23,947 nt of DNA, taken from a virus. This document shows positions 1 through 5,955 of the stretch, in pieces. A program made the position numbers and the translations under genes. A model generated the notes under the pieces. That model searched no databases and was not told the origin of the DNA. It saw nothing but the letters and a program-made list of their open reading frames with translations. Location: positions 1-23,947 of the IMG/VR virus record IMGVR_UViG_3300048113_000191. One strand, given 5' to 3'. Position 1 is the stretch's first letter, and every line of letters starts with the position of its first letter.

Positions 1-76
1 TTACTGTGTTTACGAAAGGGTCTTTTAAAAGTTCGTCTTTTAACTTGTCTGTAAGGTTGTAAAATCCTTGTGCCAT
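1..76 (-). CDS. Tail protein, N-terminal 25 residues only (cut by window edge)
   Basis: An ATG at 76-74 opens a frame that runs off the left edge of the window. It begins MAQGFYNLTDKLKDELL and continues into DPFVNTV. This resembles the N-terminus of a small tail protein I recall in Bacteroidota phages (M-A-x-G-F-Y then a short helix and V-N-T-V), which sits just before other tail genes. It follows the tail-chaperone pair and a terminator, in keeping with the start of a tail module to the left. With 25 residues the assignment rests on resemblance and context. Confidence 0.6.
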   Translation of the reverse strand, partial: MAQGFYNLTDKLKDELLKDPFVNTV

Positions 77-104
77 TTTGTTTTTATTTTAAAACATAAA
101 AAAA

Positions 105-124
105 CCCCTATTGTTAAATAGAGG
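105..124 (-). terminator. Rho-independent terminator
   Basis: Read on the minus strand, an 8-bp stem (CCTCTATT with AATAGGGG, one T-G wobble) closes a 4-base loop (TAAC) and is followed at once by seven T. It lies 22 bases past the stop of the 90-aa gene at 147-419 and should end that transcript before the tail gene that starts at 76. Confidence 0.85.
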
Positions 125-146
125 CTTTGTTGTTGTGGTTTATTAT

Positions 147-419
147 TTACAATTGGGTTTCTCTAACTGATAAGTTAAAACCTTTGCAAATGTTTTTGAT
201 TTTTTCGTAAAGGTCATTTCCGTTTGAGTTTGTGGACGTACTGTAAAAAACCCAACCACAATAGTAGTCTTTTTTCATTCCTATCTTCTTTGCTTCTCTC
301 CAATTCATTCCACTTGCAGTAACTTGAATAAAGCTTGCGTCAAGGTATTGCTCTTTATGCTCAACTCTAATCTTTTCTAATTCGTTTTTTAAGTTTTGGT
401 AATCTTCAATCGTTTTCAT
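147..419 (-). CDS. Hypothetical 90-aa protein with its own promoter and terminator
   Basis: This is a complete small ORF with an ATG start at 419. I do not recognise its family. The product is soluble and mixed charge, with a helical N-terminal third rich in Lys/Glu and a central aromatic stretch (DYYCGWVFYSTSTNSNGND). There is no signal peptide or membrane segment. A strong Bacteroidota-type promoter lies just upstream (449-479) and a clear terminator just downstream (105-124), so it is a single-gene transcription unit inserted between tail genes. That arrangement fits a moron or an early-expressed accessory gene. The promoter resembles those of the genes at 1670-1843 and 21785-22081. Confidence 0.75.
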   Translation of the reverse strand: MKTIEDYQNLKNELEKIRVEHKEQYLDASFIQVTASGMNWREAKKIGMKKDYYCGWVFYSTSTNSNGNDLYEKIKNICKGFNLSVRETQL

Positions 420-448
420 AATATAAATGTTTTAGCGTTTGTATGGTA

Positions 449-479
449 CAAATATACATCTATTTTATAAACTACCAAA
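449..479 (-). promoter_or_regulatory. Bacteroidota-type promoter for the 90-aa gene
   Basis: On the minus strand, TTTG (479-476) is followed after 19 bases by TATATTTG (456-449), matching the Bacteroidota -33/-7 consensus TTTG-N19-TAnnTTTG. An A/T-tract (AAAAAAAGTTTT) lies directly upstream, as at the promoter at 1866-1895. The start codon follows about 30 bases downstream through an AT-rich leader. Confidence 0.85.
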
Positions 480-480
480 T

Positions 481-744
481 TTATTTAAAACTTTTTTTAA
501 TTTTTTTATTTTCGAACTCTGTCTTGTCTTTTAGGTAAGCAAGGTATAAGTAACAAGCGTGTAATGGATAACGTGATACAGGAGTGCCTATCTCTACTCC
601 GATAATTCTTTGAACTTTCTCATCAGCAAGCGCAACTGCTTCTTCGTAATTTCCCCACTTTTTAGCAAATCCTTTGACTCCTTCTCCAACTCCTCCTCCA
701 AATAGTTCGGGATAGCTTTCAGCAATCCGTTCGTTAAATTGTAA
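481..744 (-). CDS. Tail assembly chaperone, -1 frame extension (T-like domain)
   Basis: This frame lies -1 relative to the chaperone ORF at 594-1214. It is open from a stop near 830 down to TAA at 483-481 and has no ATG, GTG or TTG before its conserved part, so it can only be made by frameshifting from the upstream ORF. Its residues look like real protein: a Gly-rich linker (FGGGVGEGVKGFAKKWG), then YEEAVALADEKV, then RYPLHACYLYLAYLKDKTEF. The K-W-G start, P-L-H-x-C and L-x-Y-L-K-(D/E)-K pattern resembles small proteins I recall directly downstream of this chaperone in other Bacteroidota phages. The likely slip site is the nine-T run on the minus strand (plus 743-751). A slip there gives a fusion of about 244 residues. 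A sequencing indel in the homopolymer is the main alternative. Confidence 0.6.
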   Translation of the reverse strand, partial: LQFNERIAESYPELFGGGVGEGVKGFAKKWGNYEEAVALADEKVQRIIGVEIGTPVSRYPLHACYLYLAYLKDKTEFENKKIKKSFK

Positions 745-1214
745 AAAAAAACCGTTGCACCTAGTACAACCGATAAAGGTGCTTGTTTCATAACCTCTGA
801 ATACTTTGCAGAACCTTCGTAATCTTCAATCAGATATTTACCTCTTTGCTCGTGTATAATAGGTCGATACATTACTGCCATAGCCTTTTGTATATTGTCA
901 AAGTCATTTAGGTACGTTGTAAGGTCTTTATTCTCTCCGTAGGTAATAGCATCTAACTTTGGGATAAAACCGTATTTAACACCGTTTAAAATGAATGTAG
1001 GAGTGAATTGCTTGTCTTGTTCAAATACTGAATTTATCTGTTCTGCAAATCCCTCTATCTTGTCAGCAGGCAACATATTGAGTTCCTTCTGTGAGATGTT
1101 TAAGAACGTTGTAAGCGTTTGGTCTATCGTTGGTTCTTCTATCTTGCTAAATACTTGGTATTGCTCTAGCGTTATATCGTCAAGAGTTTCGGGGATTGTT
1201 ATTTCTATTTTCAT
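594..1214 (-). CDS. Tail assembly chaperone-like protein (G-like product)
   Basis: A 206-aa ORF starting MKIEITIPETLDDITLEQYQ, a beginning I recall from tail-region proteins of Bacteroidota phages. It has a central segment GVKYGFIPKLDAITYGE, then AMAVMYRPI and YEGSAKYSEVM, and a hydrophobic helix near residues 146-165. Its start overlaps the stop of the 76-aa gene upstream (ATGA at 1214-1211). It is followed by tail genes. Like lambda G/GT, it appears to be extended by a -1 frameshift into the frame at 481-744. The nine-T run covers codons V155-Y158. The role as chaperone of the tape measure is inferred from position and from the overlapping second frame. Confidence 0.7.
   Translation of the reverse strand: MKIEITIPETLDDITLEQYQVFSKIEEPTIDQTLTTFLNISQKELNMLPADKIEGFAEQINSVFEQDKQFTPTFILNGVKYGFIPKLDAITYGENKDLTTYLNDFDNIQKAMAVMYRPIIHEQRGKYLIEDYEGSAKYSEVMKQAPLSVVLGATVFFYNLTNGLLKAIPNYLEEELEKESKDLLKSGEITKKQLRLLMRKFKELSE
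743..751 (-). other. Nine-T homopolymer, candidate -1 frameshift site
   Basis: On the minus strand the coding sequence reads G-T9-AC, decoded as V-F-F-Y in frame 0. Repeating one T moves the ribosome into the downstream frame as V-F-F-L-Q-F. This is either a programmed slip site (ribosomal or transcriptional) or a homopolymer miscount in the assembly. Confidence 0.5.
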
Positions 1215-1441
1215 TTCAACTGCTTTGCGTAATGGTTATATAATTTAATTATCTGCTCGTTTAGTTCTCCATTCTTCTGACTGTATAGGTGTTCGCCCAT
1301 TCTAGCTTTTCCGTTCTTTGTTACTTGTATCTTACACTTTCCGAACCTAACCGTTTCCTGTGGAACTGCTTCGACTTTGATTCCGTTTTTAAGGCATTTA
1401 GACATCGCTAAAATATCCTCCATTTCTTTTGACATCGGCAT
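1211..1441 (-). CDS. Hypothetical 76-aa protein upstream of the tail chaperone
   Basis: A small basic protein that begins MPMSKEMEDILAMSKCLKNG. A second in-frame ATG lies at codon 3. The C-terminal half is Lys/Gln-rich and probably helical. I do not recognise the family. Its TGA overlaps the ATG of the tail chaperone ORF (ATGA), indicating translational coupling, and its own start lies one base after the stop of the 29-aa membrane peptide. It is therefore likely part of the tail-gene transcript from the promoter at 1866-1895. Confidence 0.75.
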   Translation of the reverse strand: MPMSKEMEDILAMSKCLKNGIKVEAVPQETVRFGKCKIQVTKNGKARMGEHLYSQKNGELNEQIIKLYNHYAKQLK

Positions 1442-1442
1442 A

Positions 1443-1532
1443 CTATAAATAAAAAGCTATTCCAAAAAATACTGCCCAATATAGCATACTGTATCCTAAT
1501 AGTTTCCAATTACTTTCTTTTGCTGCTTTCAT
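1443..1532 (-). CDS. 29-aa single-TM peptide
   Basis: This short ORF runs from ATG at 1532 to TAG at 1445-1443. After a hydrophilic start (MKAAKESNWK) it is one hydrophobic segment (LLGYSMLYWAVFFGIAFYL), typical of small phage membrane peptides. It lies four bases after the previous small ORF and one base before the next one, so it is tightly packed in the same operon. The function is unknown. Confidence 0.5.
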   Translation of the reverse strand: MKAAKESNWKLLGYSMLYWAVFFGIAFYL

Positions 1533-1536
1533 AATA

Positions 1537-1665
1537 TTATCTTCTAAAGTTTTGTTGTTGGCAATATGCTAATTGCATTTTTAGGTTTCTTTTTTCAATG
1601 TTTACTCTTTCGAGTTCTATCTGCAAGGCTTCAACTCTTGCTTTTAAAAATTCTAGTTGTTCCAT
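1537..1665 (-). CDS. 42-aa coiled-coil peptide
   Basis: An ATG at 1665, four bases after the stop of the 57-aa gene, opens a 42-aa frame ending in TAA at 1539-1537. The sequence is almost entirely a Leu/Glu/Arg-rich heptad-like helix (MEQLEFLKARVEALQIELER and on), predicted to be a coiled coil. Tight spacing on both sides supports translation. The function is unknown. A similar short coiled-coil peptide lies at 8908-9063. Confidence 0.5.
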   Translation of the reverse strand: MEQLEFLKARVEALQIELERVNIEKRNLKMQLAYCQQQNFRR

Positions 1666-1669
1666 TGGT

Positions 1670-1843
1670 TTAGTTGTTTAATTTAGAGATATAATTTTCT
1701 ATGAAGGTTTTTGCTTTTTCATCTACCCCGTAAACAGTAACATCTGTATTTCCTAAAATATGCCCTGTACTTGTTACTCTACTCCAAGCTGTTGCAAATG
1801 TTTGAGCTTGTTCTGATGTTTGAAATTTTAATGTCGCTTTCAT
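1670..1843 (-). CDS. Hypothetical 57-aa protein, first gene of the tail-side transcript
   Basis: The ATG at 1843 is chosen because the longer frame (to 1876) would run into the promoter's -7 box. The product starts MKATLKFQTSEQAQTFATAW and ends in ENYISKLNN. It resembles small proteins of about 60 residues that I recall in Bacteroidota phages and plasmids, of unknown function, with a short strand-helix pattern and a TVYGVD strand. It follows a consensus promoter and is the first gene of the unit leading to the tail chaperones. Confidence 0.75.
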   Translation of the reverse strand: MKATLKFQTSEQAQTFATAWSRVTSTGHILGNTDVTVYGVDEKAKTFIENYISKLNN

Positions 1844-1865
1844 AATATATCTGTTTTGTTTGATA

Positions 1866-1895
1866 CAAAGATACACCTTTTTAATAAACTACAAA
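1866..1895 (-). promoter_or_regulatory. Bacteroidota-type promoter for the tail-side transcript
   Basis: Minus strand: TTTG (1895-1892), 18 bases, TATCTTTG (1873-1866). An A-tract with AAAGTTTTG precedes it. The 25 bases from GTG before the -7 box through TATCAAACAAAACA after it are identical to those at the plus-strand promoter at 21724-21754. It lies just past the large terminase stop and should drive the genes from 1843 to 481. Confidence 0.88.
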
Positions 1896-1923
1896 ACTTT
1901 TTTTAACTTTTTTTTACTTTTTG

Positions 1924-3087
1924 TTAATAAACGAAGTATTGCCCTTTGTTTGGATTTTCTAATTGCGAAGTAATTGCATAACGTGCTGCATCAATACAAT
2001 GATTAAAAGCGTCAATAGGTTTGTTTACTGTGTTACCCTCTCTGTCTTTTACCCACGTATAGGATTGCAGTTCCTTGACGAGGTTCTTGCTTGACCTTGT
2101 TACAAAGATTTTGTTCTGATTGATTAAGTTGATTCCGTACACTATTGAGTCCTTTCCTTTTGTACAAGGTAGAACTGTATGCCCGTATGTGTTTAATTCA
2201 GCTATTGATTTTGGTTCTGCTGAATCTGCGTAAACCATATCTCTTATTCCTTTTGCTTTGAATAGGTCTGATATGTCACTGTTAAGCATTTTCTTTTGGT
2301 AGATAACCTCATCGAATATATAACTATCATTGTACTTGTATAAACCTATCAATGTTGTCGGGTCGTTGCTATATCCGAAATCCATTCCGTAGCATAATAG
2401 CCTTGCTTCTTTTGGTAAATCTATTTCTTTCCAATCGGGAACACATACACCGTCCAATGAACCTACTTGACCAAGACCGTACACCTTCCACCAATTAGAC
2501 CAATACGTGCTTTCTTTTGCCTTTTCTTTTGCTGATTCTATATCTGCAACAATCGTGTCGGGTAGTGCTTCATTATCTAGGTATGTAAGTGTGATAAAGT
2601 CAGAGTCATCTTGTCCAACTACTTCGGTATGCGCCCAAAAGTTTGCAGTAGGGTTGAAGTCAATCCAAATGTCTCCGCTTGTTCTTATTGCAAGTTGATT
2701 GTAGGCTTCAAATGGCACGTTGTTAGCTTCGTTTACATACAAGACATTTCTTCTTGCACCCCGTAGCTTATCGGGTTGCTCTACGCTAAAGAACTCGATA
2801 TATGACCCGTTTGTAAATGTGTACTTTAAAGACGACCTGTTCCAATGACTGTCCCTATATCTTCCTGTCATCATCATCAGTTTAAGAAAGTCCTTAATGG
2901 CACCCCTACGCAAATGTGGTATTGATTCAGATACAACACTAACCTCTAGCATATCGTTTCTAATTGCTCTATCAATAAGTATAGGAAGAATACCGAAAGT
3001 TTTACCTGCCGACGTTCCTCCTTGAATTACTTTTTTTCTTTTTGTTAAAGCGTGTAGCTTTCTTATCGCTGTTGTTGTCTGAAACAT
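1924..3087 (-). CDS. terL: Terminase large subunit
   Basis: This is the DNA-packaging motor: an ATPase that drives DNA into the prohead and a nuclease that cuts the concatemer. The 387-aa product has a Walker A motif GGTSAGKT at residues 23-30, a Walker B-like VLYVNE at 115-120 with the catalytic Glu at 120, and an RNase H-like nuclease domain with acidic residues in MDFGYSNDP (D236), YADSAEP (D288) and DAFNHCIDAARYA (D359/D366). It is somewhat shorter than many TerL proteins but both domains look complete. Its ATG overlaps the stop of the small subunit gene (TAATG). It is unusually far from the portal gene (19553-21322). Confidence 0.95.
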   Translation of the reverse strand: MFQTTTAIRKLHALTKRKKVIQGGTSAGKTFGILPILIDRAIRNDMLEVSVVSESIPHLRRGAIKDFLKLMMMTGRYRDSHWNRSSLKYTFTNGSYIEFFSVEQPDKLRGARRNVLYVNEANNVPFEAYNQLAIRTSGDIWIDFNPTANFWAHTEVVGQDDSDFITLTYLDNEALPDTIVADIESAKEKAKESTYWSNWWKVYGLGQVGSLDGVCVPDWKEIDLPKEARLLCYGMDFGYSNDPTTLIGLYKYNDSYIFDEVIYQKKMLNSDISDLFKAKGIRDMVYADSAEPKSIAELNTYGHTVLPCTKGKDSIVYGINLINQNKIFVTRSSKNLVKELQSYTWVKDREGNTVNKPIDAFNHCIDAARYAITSQLENPNKGQYFVY

Positions 3088-3335
3088 TAAAGGTCGAATA
3101 GTGGTTGCTCTGCGTTGATAGTAACGTCTTTGGTTTCTTTTGGCTTTCCGTACATATAATTCATATACAACTGCAAGGCTTTGAAATCGCCCTCGTCAAT
3201 CATTGCTTTTAGTTTCTTGATAGCATCGTCTGAATCTATGTGTTTGTTTAATCTTTCTATCAAGTGCATTTCTTCCGACTTACTCTTTCTTCCTGCGCCT
3301 TCTCTTTTTCCTCCGTTGTTCTTTCTTTTGTCCAT
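3087..3335 (-). CDS. Terminase small subunit-like DNA-binding protein
   Basis: The ATG at 3335 is preferred to a TTG at 3359, because it directly precedes the conserved basic motif GGKREGAGRK (residues 7-16). This motif is typical of short proteins encoded just before TerL in Bacteroidota phages. The 82-aa product then has a helical middle (residues 25-60) and MYGKPKETKDV, a pattern seen in small-terminase-like proteins. The stop overlaps the terL start, so the two should be translated together. DNA recognition at the packaging site is inferred from position and the basic N-terminus. Confidence 0.75.
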   Translation of the reverse strand: MDKRKNNGGKREGAGRKSKSEEMHLIERLNKHIDSDDAIKKLKAMIDEGDFKALQLYMNYMYGKPKETKDVTINAEQPLFDL

Positions 3336-3368
3336 AATTGAAAAAATGTGATTAGTCAATTCTTTTAT

Positions 3369-3569
3369 TTAAAACAAACTATTGTTTAGAATGTTAAAAA
3401 GATATAGAATAAACACCAATAACCAAAGAGTTAAGAATCTGATAAAGCCTTTTGATGTCAGCTTGTCTTTATATGAATAAATGAATAATGGTGTGCCTAC
3501 GAATACTATTAGCAGTATTGAGAATATAATCCAACAGATGTCTTTTATTATTCTTTTGAATGTTCTCAT
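3369..3569 (-). CDS. Small membrane protein (66 aa, two TM segments)
   Basis: The N-terminus is basic (MRTFKRIIKDI), followed by a hydrophobic stretch at about residues 12-30, a short Lys-containing loop (SYKDKLTSKG) and a second hydrophobic stretch at about 43-60. This predicts a two-helix inner-membrane protein. The ATG overlaps the stop of the 54-aa ORF upstream (ATGA). No family is recognised. A role in superinfection exclusion or the envelope would be a guess. Confidence 0.65.
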   Translation of the reverse strand: MRTFKRIIKDICWIIFSILLIVFVGTPLFIYSYKDKLTSKGFIRFLTLWLLVFILYLFNILNNSLF

Positions 3570-3730
3570 ATATGTTTGCTGTATATCGTTGTGAGTATTA
3601 TTTGAAATATTCCTAAATAAACAACGTGGTCTATTTCGTATGTTTCTTCTCCTGTGAACTCATAGGGTCTAATACCGAATACCAAACCCTTTACTATTCC
3701 TATTTTTAACTCCCACCTTTGTAGTGTCAT
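3566..3730 (-). CDS. 54-aa hypothetical protein in an ATGA-coupled chain
   Basis: This frame runs from ATG at 3730 to TGA at 3568-3566. It begins MTLQRWELKIGIVKGLVFGI, contains an acidic turn (EFTGEETYEID) and ends in a hydrophobic stretch (HVVYLGIFQIILTTIY), so it may touch the membrane. Both ends use ATGA overlaps: the start overlaps the stop of the 27-aa peptide, and the stop overlaps the start of the 66-aa membrane protein. Such exact coupling on both sides is strong evidence of translation despite the small size. The function is unknown. Confidence 0.6.
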   Translation of the reverse strand: MTLQRWELKIGIVKGLVFGIRPYEFTGEETYEIDHVVYLGIFQIILTTIYSKHI

Positions 3731-3810
3731 AGTTGTATTTTTATAAGTGTTATCATTAGTCCTAAAAAGACTACTATAAGCGTTCCGATTATTAATACGT
3801 CTGTTGTCAT
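3727..3810 (-). CDS. 27-aa single-TM peptide
   Basis: The ORF starts at ATG 3810, overlapping the stop of the zinc-ribbon gene (ATGA), and ends at TGA 3729-3727, overlapping the next start (ATGA). The product is one hydrophobic helix (about residues 5-25, LIIGTLIVVFLGLMITLI) with short polar ends. Its hydrophobicity and the double coupling argue for a real membrane micropeptide. The function is unknown. Confidence 0.5.
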   Translation of the reverse strand: MTTDVLIIGTLIVVFLGLMITLIKIQL

Positions 3811-4157
3811 AGTTTACTTTTAATTCTGTTTAATATTTGTTTATATACTAAATCCTTTATTTCTTCAATATTATCGTCTGAAGCTATTGAGAATTTATGC
3901 TCATCGTTAAATACGTGTATTATCATATCCTTGCCTTTCTTTACTTCTATATAAACATTGTCCATATTATAAATCATTTCCTTTTGTTCTTCGGTTAAGT
4001 TATCTGAAGGCAAACCTTTTAATTTTCTTTGGCGTATTATAAACTTTCTGTTTTCATTTTTCCTCAACGAATCAAGTTCAGTATAACACGTTTTACAAAT
4101 TATACCCCTGTTTATTTTAGAGCTACACATTTTACATTTGTCTTTATTATTATTCAT
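3807..4157 (-). CDS. Zinc-ribbon hypothetical protein
   Basis: The 116-aa product has an N-terminal CxxC-x9-CxxC arrangement (CKMC at residues 8-11, CKTC at 21-24), a probable zinc ribbon. A basic helix follows (RKNENRKFIIRQRKLKG), then a C-terminal domain with a strand-rich part (VYIEVKKGKDMIIHVF). This suggests a small nucleic-acid-binding or adaptor protein, but no specific family is recognised. Its start overlaps the stop of the 60-aa gene upstream and its stop overlaps the start of the 27-aa peptide downstream, both as ATGA. Confidence 0.65.
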   Translation of the reverse strand: MNNNKDKCKMCSSKINRGIICKTCYTELDSLRKNENRKFIIRQRKLKGLPSDNLTEEQKEMIYNMDNVYIEVKKGKDMIIHVFNDEHKFSIASDDNIEEIKDLVYKQILNRIKSKL

Positions 4158-4336
4158 AGTTTACTTTTCAATGCTTCAATGTAAAGCGTTGCGTCCATTA
4201 GTTCCTCCTGTAAGTGTTGTAGCCAATCTAATGAGTTTAAATCGTTTCTTTCTAACGTAGTGCCGTATTTTTCTATTCCTTCACTAGAACGCTTCTTGTA
4301 TGCTTCTAGTACTTTGTTTACTATCTTATCTTCCAT
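4154..4336 (-). CDS. 60-aa MazG-like helical protein
   Basis: This short protein contains EGIEKYGTTLERND followed by DWLQHLQEELMDATLYIEAL. I recall this pattern from many phages. The E-E-L-x-D-A stretch resembles the metal-binding helix of the MazG/all-alpha NTP pyrophosphohydrolase superfamily, so it may be a minimal NTP-PPase-like protein or a partner of one. A fuller MazG protein is encoded at 9717-10004. It starts the ATGA-coupled chain leading to the terminase genes and follows the PAPS-reductase-like gene by 15 bases. Confidence 0.65.
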   Translation of the reverse strand: MEDKIVNKVLEAYKKRSSEGIEKYGTTLERNDLNSLDWLQHLQEELMDATLYIEALKSKL

Positions 4337-4351
4337 ATGTATAATTATTTA

Positions 4352-5200
4352 TTAAAGTCCACAATATCCACTGTCGCATTCATTGAAGTCATCGTCGAAT
4401 AAGTCCGTTTGCTTAAAGCTGTTCTTTATTCTCTCGTAAGTCACTCCGTTTTTAAATGTTCTGACATTACACCCTGTTTCTTGTTCAGCATCTAGAAACC
4501 AATTAAATTTATTTGGGTGTCGGTCACTCATTAATTTGAGTAGAACCTCATTTCTATGAAAACACCCTACACAGTTATTCATATATGCAAACCTAACGGG
4601 TTTATTTTCCCAATATCTTTCTACGTTGTCTTTGTAAATCTTATCTTTAATTAATGGGAAGGCAGGTTTTTGCCATTCAATATCTGCCCATTTGTTTTGC
4701 GTTTTTCTTTTACCCACAATAGCCTTAAATGTACTATTTCCGTTTTCATTCGTTTTCGACAACATAGTTTTTGCTCGACTTTGTTCGTTTGCCCTAAAGC
4801 CTATTCGCATTTCAATAACTTCATTAATATTATTCCTCCACCAATCAAATAAAGGCTGCAATTTCATTTCTGTTGTGCAAAATCTCTGTGTGACATTTGG
4901 TAAATATGTTTTACCGTTTCTGTTGATAATGTCGTCAAATGTTTTTCCTGTTACCCAATCAATTTTTGAACCTATGAACTGCTCTAAATCTAACATAGTA
5001 TAGATAATCATATCCTCCTCAAGAGTTCCTATAAATTCAGTCCCTAATCTATCAGAAACCATTTGCCTAACTTTTGCATCGGGAAACATACATTTCTTGT
5101 CGTCTGTACGAACCAAAGAAAACACATTGTAATCAGCAGGGTAATTTGCTGCAATGTAACTAGATGTTTTTCCTCCGCTTAAACTATTTACTGTTTTCAT
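4352..5200 (-). CDS. PAPS reductase / PP-loop family protein
   Basis: The 282-aa product opens with MKTVNSLSGGKTSSYIAANY, whose SGGKTSSY (residues 8-15) is the PP-loop of the adenine nucleotide alpha-hydrolase superfamily that includes PAPS reductase and DndC. Cysteines follow in TQRFCTTEMK, in NNCVGCFHRNE, and near the C-terminus (ECDSGYCGL). These could hold a metal or Fe-S cluster. Related proteins are common in Bacteroidota phages, and their substrate is not established as far as I know. No sulfate-assimilation or dnd genes are nearby. It sits between small early genes and the micro-gene chain before the terminase. The real reaction (sulfur transfer, nucleotide activation or nucleic-acid modification) is open. 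Confidence 0.85.
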   Translation of the reverse strand: MKTVNSLSGGKTSSYIAANYPADYNVFSLVRTDDKKCMFPDAKVRQMVSDRLGTEFIGTLEEDMIIYTMLDLEQFIGSKIDWVTGKTFDDIINRNGKTYLPNVTQRFCTTEMKLQPLFDWWRNNINEVIEMRIGFRANEQSRAKTMLSKTNENGNSTFKAIVGKRKTQNKWADIEWQKPAFPLIKDKIYKDNVERYWENKPVRFAYMNNCVGCFHRNEVLLKLMSDRHPNKFNWFLDAEQETGCNVRTFKNGVTYERIKNSFKQTDLFDDDFNECDSGYCGL

Positions 5201-5213
5201 AATTTTATGTGTT

Positions 5214-5456
5214 TTATTTGTCTACACATTTTAATAATAGTTCGCCCTCGACCTTGTCAATCTTCTTTATTGCTCTGTATATGTTCAAGCTGTTTCTTTT
5301 TACTTTCTTTCTTTCTTCGCTTGTCGAGTTCTTTCCTAGTTCTGCCACGTTGTCTGCGTCTATCTCTAGTAGTAAATCAATTCTATCTTTGTTGCTTGAA
5401 ATGTTGTTTTCTATCACTTCCTGCACTCTTGCTTCTATTTTGTCTATGTTGCTCAT
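5214..5456 (-). CDS. Hypothetical 80-aa helical protein
   Basis: It begins MSNIDKIEARVQEVIENNIS and is rich in Glu, Lys and Leu throughout, so mostly helical and soluble. No motif or family is recognised. It lies 13 bases before the PAPS-reductase-like gene. Its 5' end is overlapped by a possible 53-aa ORF in another frame (5383-5544). Confidence 0.6.
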   Translation of the reverse strand: MSNIDKIEARVQEVIENNISSNKDRIDLLLEIDADNVAELGKNSTSEERKKVKRNSLNIYRAIKKIDKVEGELLLKCVDK

Positions 5457-5544
5457 CTTGTTTCTTTATTTCGTCTATTATATTTAATTGTTTTTCTTTT
5501 GGTTTATTTAGTAACCTTTCTAGTATCTCATCTAAATGTTCCAT
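5383..5544 (-). CDS. Possible 53-aa ORF overlapping two neighbours
   Basis: An ATG at 5544, 17 bases inside the end of the DnaA-like gene, opens a frame to TAG at 5385-5383. It begins MEHLDEILERLLNKPKEKQL, a plausible helix, but the later part (residues 34-53) is low-complexity Gln/Ser/Lys/Arg, and it shares 74 bases with the 80-aa gene downstream. It fills an otherwise empty 71-base gap. The overlap makes it doubtful. Confidence 0.3.
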   Translation of the reverse strand: MEHLDEILERLLNKPKEKQLNIIDEIKKQDEQHRQNRSKSAGSDRKQHFKQQR

Positions 5545-5938
5545 TTCTTAAGTCTTTCATAATTATTTCTTTTAGTCCTGCAACCTTTAGTTTTAAAGAT
5601 TCGTTTTCTTCGGCTAGTCTTTTGTTTTCTTGTTCTACCGTTTCAAATCCCGACAGCTTACGGTCTAAATCTTTATAAAACAAATTATAATACGGTTCAT
5701 AATTTAATTCGTTTATAGTGCTGTTTAGTGAGTTTATCACAGTTGCGTGATTCTTCCCTATTGATTCGCCTATTTGATGCAATGAGTGCGTTGTGTGCTT
5801 TCTGCAAATTGAATAGTAGATACTTCTAGGATAAGTTAAATCTCTGCTTCTTCTTTTTGAATCTAGTTCTACATTGAAATAGTTTTCTATTTCTTCCTTG
5901 ATTCCTTTAAGTGTTACTTTTGTTTTTAGTGCTTCCAT
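5528..5938 (-). CDS. DnaA domain IV-like DNA-binding protein with coiled-coil tail
   Basis: The ATG at 5938 (MEALKTKVTL) is chosen over upstream codons because it avoids overlap with the previous gene and has an AACTAAAACA leader. Residues about 9-80 resemble the C-terminal DNA-binding domain of the replication initiator DnaA: a helix with YPRSIYYSICRKH, the SLHQIGESIG helix, then N-H-A-T-V, close to the DnaA signature D-H-T-T-V that contacts DnaA boxes. There is no AAA+ ATPase domain. Residues about 96-130 (EQENKRLAEENESLKLKV) form a coiled coil, suggesting a dimer. It could bind DnaA-box-like sites in phage or host DNA as a regulator. It lies among early genes next to the exonuclease. Confidence 0.7.
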   Translation of the reverse strand: MEALKTKVTLKGIKEEIENYFNVELDSKRRSRDLTYPRSIYYSICRKHTTHSLHQIGESIGKNHATVINSLNSTINELNYEPYYNLFYKDLDRKLSGFETVEQENKRLAEENESLKLKVAGLKEIIMKDLRNGTFR

Positions 5939-5955
5939 TGTTTTAGTTTTAATTA

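Noticed and set aside
1844-1876. Longer N-terminus for the 57-aa gene
   Set aside because: It would start inside the -7 box; the ATG at 1843 matches the family's short start.
1896-1923. Terminator directly after the large terminase gene
   Set aside because: The stretch has T- and A-runs but no stem; it looks like the A-tract upstream of the next promoter.
5207-5551. Long plus-strand ORFs opposite the small genes here and at 4692-5003
   Set aside because: They are shadows of minus-strand coding sequence, rich in Cys/Phe/Leu/Ser from reversed AT-rich codons, with no promoter or leader on the plus strand.
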